Source: Caulobacteraceae bacterium (GTDB lineage Bacteria > Pseudomonadota > Alphaproteobacteria > Caulobacterales > Caulobacteraceae). Taken from it: DNA of 33,606 bases. Below, piece after piece: positions 1 through 8,540 of the stretch; the first letter of the stretch is position 1; each line of letters begins with the position of its first letter. Location of the stretch: assembly GCA_947476325.1 (NCBI GenBank), contig CANJPZ010000025.1, positions 1-33,606 of the forward strand, given 5' to 3'. Under the pieces are notes generated by a model. That model did no database searches. It was given only the letters and a program-made list of their open reading frames with translations, and was not told the DNA's origin. The translations under genes and the position numbers were made by a program.

Positions 1-99
1 CTACGCCAGCGCCATCTGCGGAAAGACCGGCCAAGGCGCGCCCGACTCTTGCGGTCACGCGCCATGGCCTCTTGCAAGCCACCACCAGGACGGTTCAAA
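1..99. other. Left-edge flank, no gene seen
   Basis: The bases before the end of the PI-PLC gene hold no reading frame I can support on either strand. I see no convincing terminator hairpin with a T-run. It is probably the downstream flank of the minus-strand phospholipase pair. Confidence 0.4.
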
Positions 100-1320
100 T
101 CAGCTCAGGACTCTCATTATGACTGGATGAGAAATGGGGGTCACGTCAACGGCAAATCGCCCGCACTTTTCGGCCGCCCGCACAGGATTGCACACCGTCG
201 CGCGGGCCTGGGGCAGGCGCACCTGGTAGTCGTTATGGAGACTGGGATCGGTGAACATGTAGTCGGTGGAAACCCACTGGGCGCCGGAGGCCAGGGCCGC
301 GGTGCGGCGGGATGTGTCGTTGGCGCGAGCCTCGCGGGTGTCCGCGTCGGCGCGGGTGCGGACGATGAAGCCGGCGGCGACATCGCGCCGGATCTGGTCG
401 GCCTGGGCGACGGGATCGTTCAGGGTGAGATAGGCGGCGGCGGGAGAGGCTTCGTCGGTGTTGATGAAGAAGACGCGGCCCTCAAGGTTTTTGCGCTGGC
501 CGCGGTAGAGGGCGACCTTGGCGGCGTTTTCATCCAGGGCGAACAGGACCTTTCCGCGCGCTGCCCCAAGGGTTGGCCAGTTGTCCGCCAGCACCGCTTC
601 GCGAAGGGTGGGAAAGCGCCCCTGCACATCGTCCGGGGTGATCAGCATCGACGGGGTCAGAACCGAGCGGATTTCAGCGTCCAGCGCATCATAGGCGGCT
701 TCGTCGAACGGTATGGCGTCGGTTCCACCGGCCTGCGAGGACTTGTCGTTCTTGGTGTTGAACATCAGCAGGACCGGTGTGTGCGCAGGGTGCGCCTGCG
801 ACCAGGTGCGGATCACGGTCAGGCAATCGACCAGGGTCCAGCAAGACGACAGAACATCGACGTCCGGCACGTGCATGACCTTGAAGCCGGGCCTGGCGAA
901 TTCAGCCTTCCAGGCGTCGGGTTGGGTCAGGCCCGCCTTGGTCGGCAGAACCGGATGCAGGAAGCGTCCACCTTGCGGGTCGTAATAGACGTCGATCTCC
1001 AGCTGGCGTGCGCCGGCGTTCAGCTCGTCGACCAGCGGCGGGTGGCGATAGTCGAGTGTTATGGCGGCGTTCGGGTTCTGGGCGCGAAGCAGGGCCAGGA
1101 CCGCGTCGGGGATCTGGGTCTTGTAGCTGTTGTGGGTGCCGACGCTCATCAGGTCGTTGAGCTTGAGGTTCCGGTCGAACCAGACGCGCTGGCAGCCTGC
1201 GCCGGCTTGATCGACCGTGGCGGCCAGGACGTTGCAGGCCGGCGCCTGGGCCAGCGTACGCGTCCCACCGGCCAGGAACAGCGGCAGGGCAAGGGCGGCG
1301 AGGACAGGCAGGGCTTTCAT
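100..1320 (-). CDS. Exported PI-PLC-like phosphodiesterase (Ca2+-dependent phosphoinositide phospholipase C family)
   Basis: This 406-residue protein starts with a typical Sec signal peptide (hydrophobic residues 4-19, cleavage near LAQA at 22-25), so it should act in the periplasm or outside the cell. The PI-PLC TIM-barrel signature is visible: GTHNSYK with H63 and N64, then LEID with E108 and D110, and MHVPDVD with H150 as the likely second catalytic histidine. The family cleaves glycerophosphoinositol-type or related phosphodiester headgroups; the actual substrate is not known here. The start ATG overlaps the stop of the upstream phospholipase C gene by four bases (ATGA at 1317-1320), so the two are probably translationally coupled. 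The neighbours suggest scavenging of phosphate from phospholipids. The family call is firm and the substrate uncertain. Confidence 0.85.
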   Translation of the reverse strand: MKALPVLAALALPLFLAGGTRTLAQAPACNVLAATVDQAGAGCQRVWFDRNLKLNDLMSVGTHNSYKTQIPDAVLALLRAQNPNAAITLDYRHPPLVDELNAGARQLEIDVYYDPQGGRFLHPVLPTKAGLTQPDAWKAEFARPGFKVMHVPDVDVLSSCWTLVDCLTVIRTWSQAHPAHTPVLLMFNTKNDKSSQAGGTDAIPFDEAAYDALDAEIRSVLTPSMLITPDDVQGRFPTLREAVLADNWPTLGAARGKVLFALDENAAKVALYRGQRKNLEGRVFFINTDEASPAAAYLTLNDPVAQADQIRRDVAAGFIVRTRADADTREARANDTSRRTAALASGAQWVSTDYMFTDPSLHNDYQVRLPQARATVCNPVRAAEKCGRFAVDVTPISHPVIMRVLS

Positions 1321-3440
1321 GAACGCTCCATAAGCGCCGGACCGGCCATGGCCGGGTCACTGACCGAGTCCTTGCCGGTTTCTAGCCGGCCAGCGAGGCG
1401 GCGCAGATAGGTCATGCCTGCGACGCGCACCGACAGGTCGTACCAGCCCATGGCAGGGCCCAGCGCCCAGCTGTGCCGCTGGCGTCCGCCCGGGGTTGCG
1501 GTCGCTTGCCAGGGCGCAAGCACGGTCTGATAGGCGTTGGGCGTGACCGTGAACGGCAGGGTGCGCTGGACCGTGCCCCGCAGGGAGACCGCAAGGGTCA
1601 GAGTGTTGCGCGTCTTGTCGAAGGCCGCTTCAACGGTCGGCTCGCCGTTGGAGGCGTCGCCGACGAAGTGGCGGTGAAATCCTGCCGGGCCCAGCACCCA
1701 CAGGTCGTAGGGTCCGGCGTCCCAAACCCCATCGATCGTCTTGCCCGGGGTGACGGTGTAGCGGCGCGGCACGCGGTCCAGGTGATGGCGGTCATAGACG
1801 TGAAAAACCGCCGCCGCCGCGCCGTCGTTTCGGAAGGTCAGGCGAATGGCGCCGTTCTCTGCGCCTTCACCAATATTCAGCGCATAGGGCAGGGCCTTCG
1901 AGGGTCGCACCCCTGCGGCCTGAACCGGAACGCCAGGCGTCGGCGGCGTCGGCGGGGTGGTGTGACCTGGAAGGGCGGCGGCGCGCGCCGCCAGGGCTGC
2001 GGTCACCGGCAAGGCTGAAGCGAACGGCGCCTCATTCGGCGTCTTGAAATTGAAGCAGCTGGTAAGGTCGCCCGAAACTTCGCGACGCCAGGCCGAGATG
2101 TTGGGCTCATGCATCCCGAACCGCGCTTCGAGGAACCGGATGACCGAAGTGTGGTCGAAAACCTGGGAGTTTACATAGCCGCCGCGGCTCCATGGCGAGA
2201 GCACATACATCGGCACGCGCGGGCCCAGGCCGTAGGGACGGCCCACCAGGGCCGGGCGATCGGTTCCAGCCTCACTGGCGGCGTGGTTGAGATGGTATTC
2301 GCCGATGGTGTCGACGGTCGATCCGCCCAGATAGGCGCCCGGCTTGTCCGGATCGCGCGATGGCGGCGAAGGCGGGGGGACGTGATCGAAGAAGCCGTCG
2401 TTCTCATCGAAATTGATGAAGAGGATTGTCTTGGCCCAAACCTGGGGATCGGCGGTGAGCGCGTCCAGGACACTGGCCGTATAGTCGGCGCCCTGGGCCG
2501 GGCTGGAAGGGCCCGGGTGCTCGGAGTCCTTGGATGGAGCGACGATGTAGGACACCTGGGGCAGTCTTCCGCCAACCACATCTTCGCGCAGCTTGTCCAG
2601 ATGCCAGGTGGACAGGCCGAATTGCGCCAGGCGCGGGTCGGAGCCGGGGGCCTTGTCGTAGCTGTCGCGGAAGGTCTTGAAGCCGGCCAGGGGATTGTCG
2701 GTGAAGTTGTCAGCCATGTCCTCATAGACACGCCAGCTGATCCCCGCCGCCTGAAGACGCTCGACGTAGGTTGTCCAGGTATAGGGATTGATGGTTTCGC
2801 CGGGCTTGGGAAGATGGTCGTGGGAGTTGGACAGCGACGGCCCGCCGTGCTGACCGCCTGGATCGTTCGTGCCCGTCCACAGAAAGAGCCGGTTCGAATT
2901 GGTGCCGACCTGCATGGCGCAGTGGTAGGCGTCACAGACTGTAAATGCGTCGGCCATGGCGTACTGGAACGGGATGTCCTCCTTGCGGAAATGTCCCATG
3001 GCGTGTTCGCCCTTGACCGTTGGCCAGGCGCTCATCCGGCCCTCATCCCAGGCGTTCTGGGCATCCACCCAGCCGTGAGGCGTGCCTTCAACCCGCATCA
3101 GGCCGAATGATTGGCTGGTGTTCAGGGGGAAGGGCGCAATGACGGGCGGGCCGCCTTGCGGGCGGGTGTTGGTCTGGGTCCAGACCGTCTTGCCCGATCT
3201 TGCCGCGGTATCAGCCACAGGAATTGGGAAGCGGTCCGCAAAGCCGCGAACGCCGTTCATCTCGCCGAAGTAGTGATCGAACGAACGGTTCTCCTGCATG
3301 AGAATGACGACGTGTTCGACGTCGCGGATCGTGCCGGTACGAACTGCAGCGCCAATCGCCTGGGCCCGCGCAATGGCGGGAGGCAGGCCAAGGGCCGAGC
3401 CTGCCGCCAGCAAGAAAGCGCGACGATCCGTTGCAGCCAT
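1317..3440 (-). CDS. Phosphocholine-type phospholipase C, Tat-exported
   Basis: The 707-residue protein has an N-terminal Tat signal (TDRRAFLLAAG at residues 4-14, processing near ARAQA at 24-28). The phosphoesterase domain begins with the hallmark EHVVILMQENRSFDHYFG (residues 42-59), which carries metal-binding E50 and N51 and is diagnostic of the acid phosphatase/PLC superfamily. Two C-terminal DUF756-type beta domains occupy roughly residues 500-690. Length and layout match the non-haemolytic, phosphocholine-specific phospholipases C, which hydrolyse phosphatidylcholine or sphingomyelin to a diglyceride or ceramide plus phosphocholine. A GGAGAA ribosome-binding site lies 8 nt before the ATG. 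The downstream PI-PLC overlaps by 4 bp. The divergent PafA-type phosphatase could release phosphate from the phosphocholine formed, which is an inference from context. Confidence 0.93.
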   Translation of the reverse strand: MAATDRRAFLLAAGSALGLPPAIARAQAIGAAVRTGTIRDVEHVVILMQENRSFDHYFGEMNGVRGFADRFPIPVADTAARSGKTVWTQTNTRPQGGPPVIAPFPLNTSQSFGLMRVEGTPHGWVDAQNAWDEGRMSAWPTVKGEHAMGHFRKEDIPFQYAMADAFTVCDAYHCAMQVGTNSNRLFLWTGTNDPGGQHGGPSLSNSHDHLPKPGETINPYTWTTYVERLQAAGISWRVYEDMADNFTDNPLAGFKTFRDSYDKAPGSDPRLAQFGLSTWHLDKLREDVVGGRLPQVSYIVAPSKDSEHPGPSSPAQGADYTASVLDALTADPQVWAKTILFINFDENDGFFDHVPPPSPPSRDPDKPGAYLGGSTVDTIGEYHLNHAASEAGTDRPALVGRPYGLGPRVPMYVLSPWSRGGYVNSQVFDHTSVIRFLEARFGMHEPNISAWRREVSGDLTSCFNFKTPNEAPFASALPVTAALAARAAALPGHTTPPTPPTPGVPVQAAGVRPSKALPYALNIGEGAENGAIRLTFRNDGAAAAVFHVYDRHHLDRVPRRYTVTPGKTIDGVWDAGPYDLWVLGPAGFHRHFVGDASNGEPTVEAAFDKTRNTLTLAVSLRGTVQRTLPFTVTPNAYQTVLAPWQATATPGGRQRHSWALGPAMGWYDLSVRVAGMTYLRRLAGRLETGKDSVSDPAMAGPALMERS

Positions 3441-3598
3441 CAGGCGTTCTCCGAGCCAGTCGAGACCTTTGCGAACTCATTTGCGCATGATCCCCGGCTG
3501 TGGGTAAGCTTTGCACGCGACGGTGCGATGACAAAGGCGCCGGCTCGTTCACGAAACTGCTGCGAACGGACTTTAGGTGAGGGTGAAAGGAGCCCCCC
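3441..3598. promoter_or_regulatory. Divergent intergenic region between phospholipase C and PafA-like phosphatase
   Basis: These 158 bases must carry promoters for both divergent phosphorus-acquisition genes. I looked for a tandem CTGTCAT-type Pho box and saw no convincing one, so PhoB control is not supported by sequence. A clear Shine-Dalgarno (AAAGGAG, 3587-3593) precedes the phosphatase start. No -35/-10 pair stands out. Confidence 0.4.
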
Positions 3599-5230
3599 AT
3601 GCGTATGAGTCTGTTGATCGGTGCTGTTCTTGCGGCCACAGTTTCAACCTCGGTCCATGCCCAACCGCCGACCGCGCCCAAACTGGTGGTTGCGATCTCG
3701 GTTGATCAGTTTTCCGCCGACCTGTTCTCCGAATACCGCTCGACCTTTGGTGGCGGCATGCGGCGCCTGGCGGGCGGAGTGGTGTTTCCCTCCGGATATC
3801 AAAGCCACGCCGCGACCGAGACCTGCCCGGGGCATTCGACGATCCTGACGGGCGATCATCCCGCTCGCACCGGCGTCATCGCCAACAACTGGTATGACCT
3901 GAGCATCAGCCGCGCCACCGTCCAGATTTACTGCGCCGAGGATCCGTCGGCCTCGGACGGCGCGGCGGGCAACTATGTGGTTTCGCCCGTTCACCTCAAG
4001 GTTCCGACCTTGGGTGATCGGATGAAAGCCGCTGACCCCCGGTCTCGCGTCGTCTCCGTGGCCGGCAAGGACCGTGCGGCGGTCATGATGGGTGGACACG
4101 ACACCGACCAGCTCTGGTACTGGATGGACCGGGAAAAGGCGTTTGTAACCCTTGCATCACGCGCCAGCGCCCCGCGGCCGGCAGCAATCGGCCCGGTAAA
4201 CGCCCATGCTGCTGAACTTCTCGCCAGGGATGTCACACCTGTCGCACCGGAGGGTTGCCGTTCAAGGTCAATGCCCATCGTCTCGGCCCAGCGCACGTTC
4301 GGCGTGATCCCGCCGCGCCTCGTCGACAATCTGGATGGCTTTAAGGCCGGCAGTGAACTGGATGACCTTACGACCGATCTGGCCATCAATCTGGTCCGGG
4401 ATCTGAAACTGGGTCAGGGCCCGGCCCCTGACCTGCTGGCCATCGGCCTGTCGGCGACGGACTACGTTGGCCACCGTTACGGCACGGAGGGCGTTGAGAT
4501 GTGCGCCCAAATGGCAGACCTGGATCAGAACATCGGCAGGATCTTGAGCGCTCTGGACGCGACGGGCGCGCCCTACGTCGTGGTGTTGACGGCTGACCAT
4601 GGCGGTCACGACGCTCCTGAACGACATGATATCCATGCGGCGCCTGATGCGCAGCGCATCAATCCGGCCCTGAACCTGAACGCTATCGGCGCTGCGGTAG
4701 GGCCCGCATTCGGGTTGAAGGGGCAATGGCTGTACGGCGAAGGCGCTACGGGCGACGTTTATTTGTATGGTGTTCGCGCCAGCATCCGGCCTCAGGTGCT
4801 CGCAGCCCTGAAGGCGAAGTTCCTGACTTTTCCCCAGGTTCAGGCGGTGTTCACGGGCGCTCAGCTTCGCGCGACGCCTGCGCCCAGGGGGCCGGCCAAC
4901 GAATGGACGTTGATCGAGCGGTTTCGAACCAGCTTTGATCCGAAGCGATCCGGCGATCTGGTGGTGGCGTTGAAACCCAACGTCACCCCGCTTCAGCCCG
5001 GCGGCGGATCGCTCGCCACCCACGGCTCGCCCTGGAACTACGACCGGCGCGTGCCGATTGTCTTCTATCGGCCCGGCATGACCGGTTTCGAGCAACCGTT
5101 GCCGGTTGAGACGGTGGATATTGCGCCGAGTCTGGCGGCGCTGATCGGGCTGACGATTCCGGCCGGTGATGTAGACGGCCGATGCCTCGATATCGACGCC
5201 GGCGCCGGTGACAGCTGCGTGCGCCGCTAG
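3599..5230 (+). CDS. pafA: PafA-type alkaline phosphatase (type I phosphodiesterase/NPP superfamily)
   Basis: The 543-residue protein has a Sec signal peptide (residues 1-21, SVHA|Q). The full two-metal site of the alkaline phosphatase/NPP superfamily can be placed: D36 (VDQF), nucleophile T75 in ATETCPGH, D288 and H292 (TDYVGH), D333-H334 (TADHGG) and H475 (THGSPW). The GKDR motif supplies K157 and R159, the pair that marks phosphate-insensitive PafA monoesterases rather than PhoA or PhoX. PafA enzymes release phosphate from many monoesters, including phosphocholine, in the periplasm. The gene is divergent from two phospholipases, consistent with stepwise phospholipid breakdown. Its stop overlaps the convergent flgH stop through a shared CTAG (5227-5230). 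The symbol rests on motifs, not on a database match. Confidence 0.88.
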   Translation: MRMSLLIGAVLAATVSTSVHAQPPTAPKLVVAISVDQFSADLFSEYRSTFGGGMRRLAGGVVFPSGYQSHAATETCPGHSTILTGDHPARTGVIANNWYDLSISRATVQIYCAEDPSASDGAAGNYVVSPVHLKVPTLGDRMKAADPRSRVVSVAGKDRAAVMMGGHDTDQLWYWMDREKAFVTLASRASAPRPAAIGPVNAHAAELLARDVTPVAPEGCRSRSMPIVSAQRTFGVIPPRLVDNLDGFKAGSELDDLTTDLAINLVRDLKLGQGPAPDLLAIGLSATDYVGHRYGTEGVEMCAQMADLDQNIGRILSALDATGAPYVVVLTADHGGHDAPERHDIHAAPDAQRINPALNLNAIGAAVGPAFGLKGQWLYGEGATGDVYLYGVRASIRPQVLAALKAKFLTFPQVQAVFTGAQLRATPAPRGPANEWTLIERFRTSFDPKRSGDLVVALKPNVTPLQPGGGSLATHGSPWNYDRRVPIVFYRPGMTGFEQPLPVETVDIAPSLAALIGLTIPAGDVDGRCLDIDAGAGDSCVRR

Positions 5231-5967
5231 AACGGCGACAGGCGCTCCAGCAGCGACTGACCGGCCGGGGTCTTCTGAACCTGGGTCTGGTCACCGCGCC
5301 CGGTATAGAGGATGCGGGCTGAGGCGATCTGGGTGTGGCGGATGGTATTGGCCGAGGTGATGTCTTCGGGCCGAACGATTCCGTCAACGGACAAGTGTCG
5401 GATTTCGTTATTGGTCTGGACTTCCTGAGTGCCCGAAATCACCAGATTGCCGTTGGGCAGAACCTGGGTGACGACCGCGGCGATGGTCAGGCTGATCTTC
5501 TCCTGACGGACCACGGCGCCGGACCCGGCGTTGGAGTTCTTGGAGTTGGAATTGATCAGGTTAGACGGATCGACCGGGCTGGGCAGGATCTTGCCGATGC
5601 TGCTTTCCAGGCCGAGAAAGTTGGGTACGCCCAGGCTGGAGCCCGAGGTGCGGCTGGAGGTCGAGGCGTTGCTGGTCGCCGCGCTGTCGTCGATCTCGAC
5701 CTGGACCGTCAGGATGTCGCCGAGTTTGGCGGCGCGCTGATCGATGAAGAAGGCCCGTGCGCCGGCCCGCCACAGCGAGTTGGGCGAGGCCGGGCGAGGG
5801 GCCTCGGCGCGGGTGTCCTGAAGCACAACGTTCGGCTGTGTCGGCACCAGGGCCGCCGGATAGCTCATCGGCTGGAGACTGGGACCGTGCACGGCCTCCT
5901 GCACGGTGCCGCAAGCGGCCAGAGGGGCGGTGGCGGAGAGCAGAGCGATCAGGGCAAGGGTACGCAT
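5227..5967 (-). CDS. flgH: Flagellar L-ring protein FlgH (outer-membrane lipoprotein)
   Basis: FlgH builds the L ring, the outer-membrane bushing around the flagellar rod. The 246-residue product has a lipoprotein signal ending in the lipobox PLAAC, with C19 as the lipidated cysteine. The conserved core includes SLWRAGARAFFIDQRAAKLG (residues 64-83) and the C-terminal part NGNLVISGTQEV followed by VRPEDITSANTI, both typical of FlgH. An AGAGGT ribosome-binding site precedes the ATG. It is the last gene of flgF-flgG-flgA-flgH, 12 nt after flgA. The stop codon overlaps the convergent phosphatase stop. Confidence 0.97.
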   Translation of the reverse strand: MRTLALIALLSATAPLAACGTVQEAVHGPSLQPMSYPAALVPTQPNVVLQDTRAEAPRPASPNSLWRAGARAFFIDQRAAKLGDILTVQVEIDDSAATSNASTSSRTSGSSLGVPNFLGLESSIGKILPSPVDPSNLINSNSKNSNAGSGAVVRQEKISLTIAAVVTQVLPNGNLVISGTQEVQTNNEIRHLSVDGIVRPEDITSANTIRHTQIASARILYTGRGDQTQVQKTPAGQSLLERLSPF

Positions 5968-5979
5968 GAGACTGGACCT

Positions 5980-6765
5980 CTAACGGAGCGCGAGACGGGA
6001 AGGATCAGTGATGGCGGCGGCGCGCAGGGCGTTGGCTTCGGGACCGACGACGGCGGCGCCCGGGCCGGACGCGACGGCCTGGAAGACCTTGCCTGAGCTC
6101 ATGTTCTGGACGCTGACAGGCTCGCCGATGGCGGCAGAGGCCTTGGCCTTGGCCTGCAGTTCCAGATGAACGCCGCCCTGGGTGAAGCTGACGGTGATCA
6201 TGTCGTCACGCTTGATCACAGTGGGCGAAGTCACGTCACGGCGCGAGGCGACCGCGCCGGACCGGATGGGATGTTTGGCCGCCTTGCCGATCAGGTCATC
6301 GGCATCCTCGGCGGCGCCGGCAGGGGCCTTGGGCATGGTGGTCCAGGTCAGGTCTTCGGCGGCGACGATGTCGCCGGTCTCCAGACTGTGGGCGAAGGTC
6401 AGGACCTCCTCGCCCTGGGCGTTGGCGTTGGCGTTTGCGCTGGCGCCGGCGGCCGCGGCAGGCGCGGCGGCGGGCAGACCCGAGCGGATGATAATATTGC
6501 GAAGGCCGGTTTCGTTGGCCCAGGACAGGCCGTTCTGCATGGCCAGGCGCTGGACCTGGGCGGCGCTCAGCACCGTGCTGCCGCCCGCGCCGAGGGTTGC
6601 GCCGACGGGCACCGATGCAGCGCGGCCGGCGCCGTCGAAAATGTCGCCCAGGGTGATCGCGCCTTCGGCCGTGGTCTCGGGTTTCAGAGTCACAGCCTGA
6701 CCGGCCAGGGCGTGTCCGGCCAGCAGTACCAGGGTCAGAGGCAGGATTTTCGCAAGCGTTCTCAT
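5980..6765 (-). CDS. flgA: Flagellar P-ring assembly chaperone FlgA
   Basis: FlgA is a periplasmic chaperone needed to assemble FlgI into the P ring. The 261-residue protein has a Sec signal (residues 1-21, HALA|G). An SAF-like region follows around residues 118-180 (LETGDIVAAEDLTW, then IRSGAVASRRDVTSP). The conserved C-terminal FlgA region contains KRDDMITVSFTQGGVHLELQ (residues 185-204) and GEPVSVQNMSSGKVFQAV. It lies between flgG (4 nt upstream) and flgH (12 nt downstream) in one operon. flgI itself is not in this window. An Ala/Asn-rich stretch near residues 100-118 looks like a low-complexity linker. Confidence 0.95.
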   Translation of the reverse strand: MRTLAKILPLTLVLLAGHALAGQAVTLKPETTAEGAITLGDIFDGAGRAASVPVGATLGAGGSTVLSAAQVQRLAMQNGLSWANETGLRNIIIRSGLPAAAPAAAAGASANANANAQGEEVLTFAHSLETGDIVAAEDLTWTTMPKAPAGAAEDADDLIGKAAKHPIRSGAVASRRDVTSPTVIKRDDMITVSFTQGGVHLELQAKAKASAAIGEPVSVQNMSSGKVFQAVASGPGAAVVGPEANALRAAAITDPSRLALR

Positions 6766-6769
6766 GAGC

Positions 6770-7558
6770 TTATGACTTCATCTGCGAGGTGGCGGCTAGC
6801 ATCTGGTCGGCGGTGGTGATGACCTTGGAGTTCATCTCGTAAGCGCGCTGAGCAACGATCAGGGCGGTGATTTCGCTGACGGAATCGACATTGGAGGCTT
6901 CGGTGTAGCCCTGCAGCAGACGACCATAGCCGGCGGATCCCGGCGCGCCGGTCGTGGCGGTGCCCGAAGCGCCGCTTTCCAGGAACAGGTTGCCGCCAAG
7001 CGCTTCCAGGCCGCCCTCGTTGAAGAAGGTCGCCAGCTGCAGCTGGCCGACCTGGCTGGGCGTGGCGTTGCCCGGCTGGGTGACCTGAACCTGGCCGCTG
7101 GCCGAGATGGAGACGGCGGTCGCATCGGCCGGAATGGTGATCGAGGGCTGGACCTCGTAGCCGTCCTCGGTGACCAGCTTGCCCTGATCGTTGACCGCCA
7201 GATTGCCGGCGCGGGTATAGCCGGTCTCGCCGGAGGGCATGGCCACCTGAAGGAAGCCGCGGCCTTGGATCATCAGATCAAACTGGTTGCCGGTCTGGGT
7301 GGCCGAGCCTTGCGTCGTGATGCGGTAGACCGAGCCGGCCTTGACGCCAGAGCCGACCTGCACGCCGGTGGGAACGACGGTGCCCGCATCCGAGGACTGG
7401 GCGCCGGCCCGCTCGATGTTCTGGTAGAGCAGGTCCTGGAACTCGGCGCGCTGCTTCTTGTAGCCAATGGTGTTCATATTGGCGATGTTGTTCGAAATGA
7501 CTTCGACGTTCAGCTGCTGGGCGGCCATGCCGGTCGCGGCGGTGCGCAAAGCTCTCAT
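6770..7558 (-). CDS. flgG: Flagellar distal rod protein FlgG
   Basis: FlgG forms the distal rod that passes through the P and L rings. The 262-residue protein begins MRALRTAATGMAAQQLNVEV and continues with the rod-family motif SNNIANMNTIGYKKQRAEF. The C-terminus has the matching rod/hook helix (EASNVDSVSEITALIVAQRA, then YEMNSKVITTADQMLAATSQ). These termini form the coiled-coil D0 domain and identify the family. Length equals the usual ~260. An AGGGAA ribosome-binding site lies 8 nt before the ATG. It sits between flgF and flgA on the same strand. Confidence 0.98.
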   Translation of the reverse strand: MRALRTAATGMAAQQLNVEVISNNIANMNTIGYKKQRAEFQDLLYQNIERAGAQSSDAGTVVPTGVQVGSGVKAGSVYRITTQGSATQTGNQFDLMIQGRGFLQVAMPSGETGYTRAGNLAVNDQGKLVTEDGYEVQPSITIPADATAVSISASGQVQVTQPGNATPSQVGQLQLATFFNEGGLEALGGNLFLESGASGTATTGAPGSAGYGRLLQGYTEASNVDSVSEITALIVAQRAYEMNSKVITTADQMLAATSQMKS

Positions 7559-7575
7559 CGTTTCAGTTCCCTAAC

Positions 7576-8313
7576 CTAGTTGACCTTGCCCAGACGCTGA
7601 ATGGCTTCGGCGTTGAGCTGTGAGGTCTGATCCATCAGTTTTGCGATACGTTCGTATTCCCGCGAGACCTCGATCATCCGGGTGATTTCGATCACCGGCT
7701 TGACGTTGGAGGACTCGACCGAGCCCTGGGACAGGCGCACATCGGGCGCAGCCTCGGGCGACTGGTTGCCGGCGTTGCGATAGAGGCCGTCGCCATCCTT
7801 TTCGAGCGCCGACATGGCGGCGAACCGATAGACTGACAGCTTGCCGACCCGCACGCCGCCCTGGCTTATGGCGCCGTCCGAGGCGATCGTGGGCTCACCT
7901 TTGGAGGGGTCAAGCGTGATCGGCCCGCCGTCTCCGCTGACCGGCTCGCCGGAGGCGGTGACCAGCACGCCTTTGGAATCCATGGTGAAGCGGCCGTCAC
8001 GGGTGAAGCGTTCGCCACGAGCGGCGGCGATCTTGAAGAAGCCGTCGCCTTCGATGCCGACGTCCAGCGGACGGCCGGTTTGCGACAGGGCGCCCTGGCT
8101 GAAATCGCGCGCAACGCCGACGTCGAGGACGAAATTCAGGTTGGGCGATCCCGGCACCGACCCGTCCGCCAGGGGTTTGGGATTGGTCTGGGACATGATC
8201 TGCTCGACCTTGAAGCCGGGCGTGTCGGCGTTCGAGATGTTGTTGGCGATGACGTCCATCTCGCGGGCGAGAATCATCTGGCGCGACAGGGCGACGTAAA
8301 GCGTGTTGTCCAT
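7576..8313 (-). CDS. flgF: Flagellar proximal rod protein FlgF
   Basis: FlgF is a rod component. The 245-residue product starts MDNTLYVALSRQMILAREMD and carries the rod motif ANNISNADTPGFK, plus a C-terminal helix (VESSNVKPVIEITRMIEVSR). The frame is open to an ATG at 8364, but I chose 8313 for two reasons. A GGAGG ribosome-binding site sits 12 nt upstream of it. The sigma-54 promoter (8360-8375) would start transcription near 8349, downstream of the 8364 ATG, so the longer start would not be on the message. It is the first gene of flgF-flgG-flgA-flgH. Confidence 0.96.
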   Translation of the reverse strand: MDNTLYVALSRQMILAREMDVIANNISNADTPGFKVEQIMSQTNPKPLADGSVPGSPNLNFVLDVGVARDFSQGALSQTGRPLDVGIEGDGFFKIAAARGERFTRDGRFTMDSKGVLVTASGEPVSGDGGPITLDPSKGEPTIASDGAISQGGVRVGKLSVYRFAAMSALEKDGDGLYRNAGNQSPEAAPDVRLSQGSVESSNVKPVIEITRMIEVSREYERIAKLMDQTSQLNAEAIQRLGKVN

Positions 8314-8359
8314 CTGGTGCGGCCCTCCCTGCGACGTGGTGTTACGGCGCATGGTTGAC

Positions 8360-8375
8360 TGCAACGACCGGGCCA
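8360..8375 (-). promoter_or_regulatory. Sigma-54 promoter of the flgFGAH operon
   Basis: On the minus strand the bases read TGGCCCGGTCGTTGCA. This matches the RpoN consensus TGGCAC-N5-TTGCA closely, with invariant GG and GC exactly 10 bases apart. A start about 12 nt downstream falls near 8349, giving a ~36-nt leader before the flgF ATG at 8313. Rod and ring operons of Caulobacter are known sigma-54/FlbD class III genes, so the assignment fits. Confidence 0.8.
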
Positions 8376-8406
8376 GTCTGAAAGTTCAATAAAAACAATA
8401 AATACG

Positions 8407-8490
8407 ATGGTTAATGAATTGCCGCCTGCAAGATCGGGCCCGGCAGAAATTGCCCGCGTTAAGGGGTGTTAAAAACCAGTCCTTAACCAT
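8407..8490. promoter_or_regulatory. CtrA-binding region upstream of fliL
   Basis: Two exact TTAACCAT half-sites are present, one on the minus strand (8407-8414) and one on the plus strand (8483-8490). Between them is TTAA-N6-TTAA (8459-8472), one base short of the CtrA consensus TTAA-N7-TTAA. In Caulobacter fliL is a CtrA-controlled class II promoter, and TTAA is rare in this GC-rich DNA. The plus-strand elements end 50 nt before the fliL ATG. Confidence 0.7.
8439..8457. promoter_or_regulatory. Candidate FlbD enhancer (ftr-like inverted repeat)
   Basis: The segment CCCGGCAGAAATTGCCCGC is an imperfect inverted repeat (GGCA/TGCC around GAAAT), resembling as I recall the ftr elements bound by FlbD, the sigma-54 activator of Caulobacter. 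It lies about 100 bp upstream of the predicted flgF start point, the usual enhancer distance. It also sits just before the fliL CtrA sites, so it could affect both divergent operons. The assignment is by resemblance and position only. Confidence 0.45.
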
Positions 8491-8540
8491 CCCCAGCCAT
8501 TGATCGGAGCTTAGGTTTATAAAGCACGCGCGAGATCTGA

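Noticed and set aside
49-1410. Plus-strand open frame opposite the PI-PLC gene
   Set aside because: The minus-strand product has a signal peptide and catalytic motifs. The plus-strand frame has neither.
8439-8457. Possible second sigma-54 promoter (GGCAGAAATTGC)
   Set aside because: The GG and GC elements are 8 bases apart instead of 10, so it is better read as an ftr-like inverted repeat.
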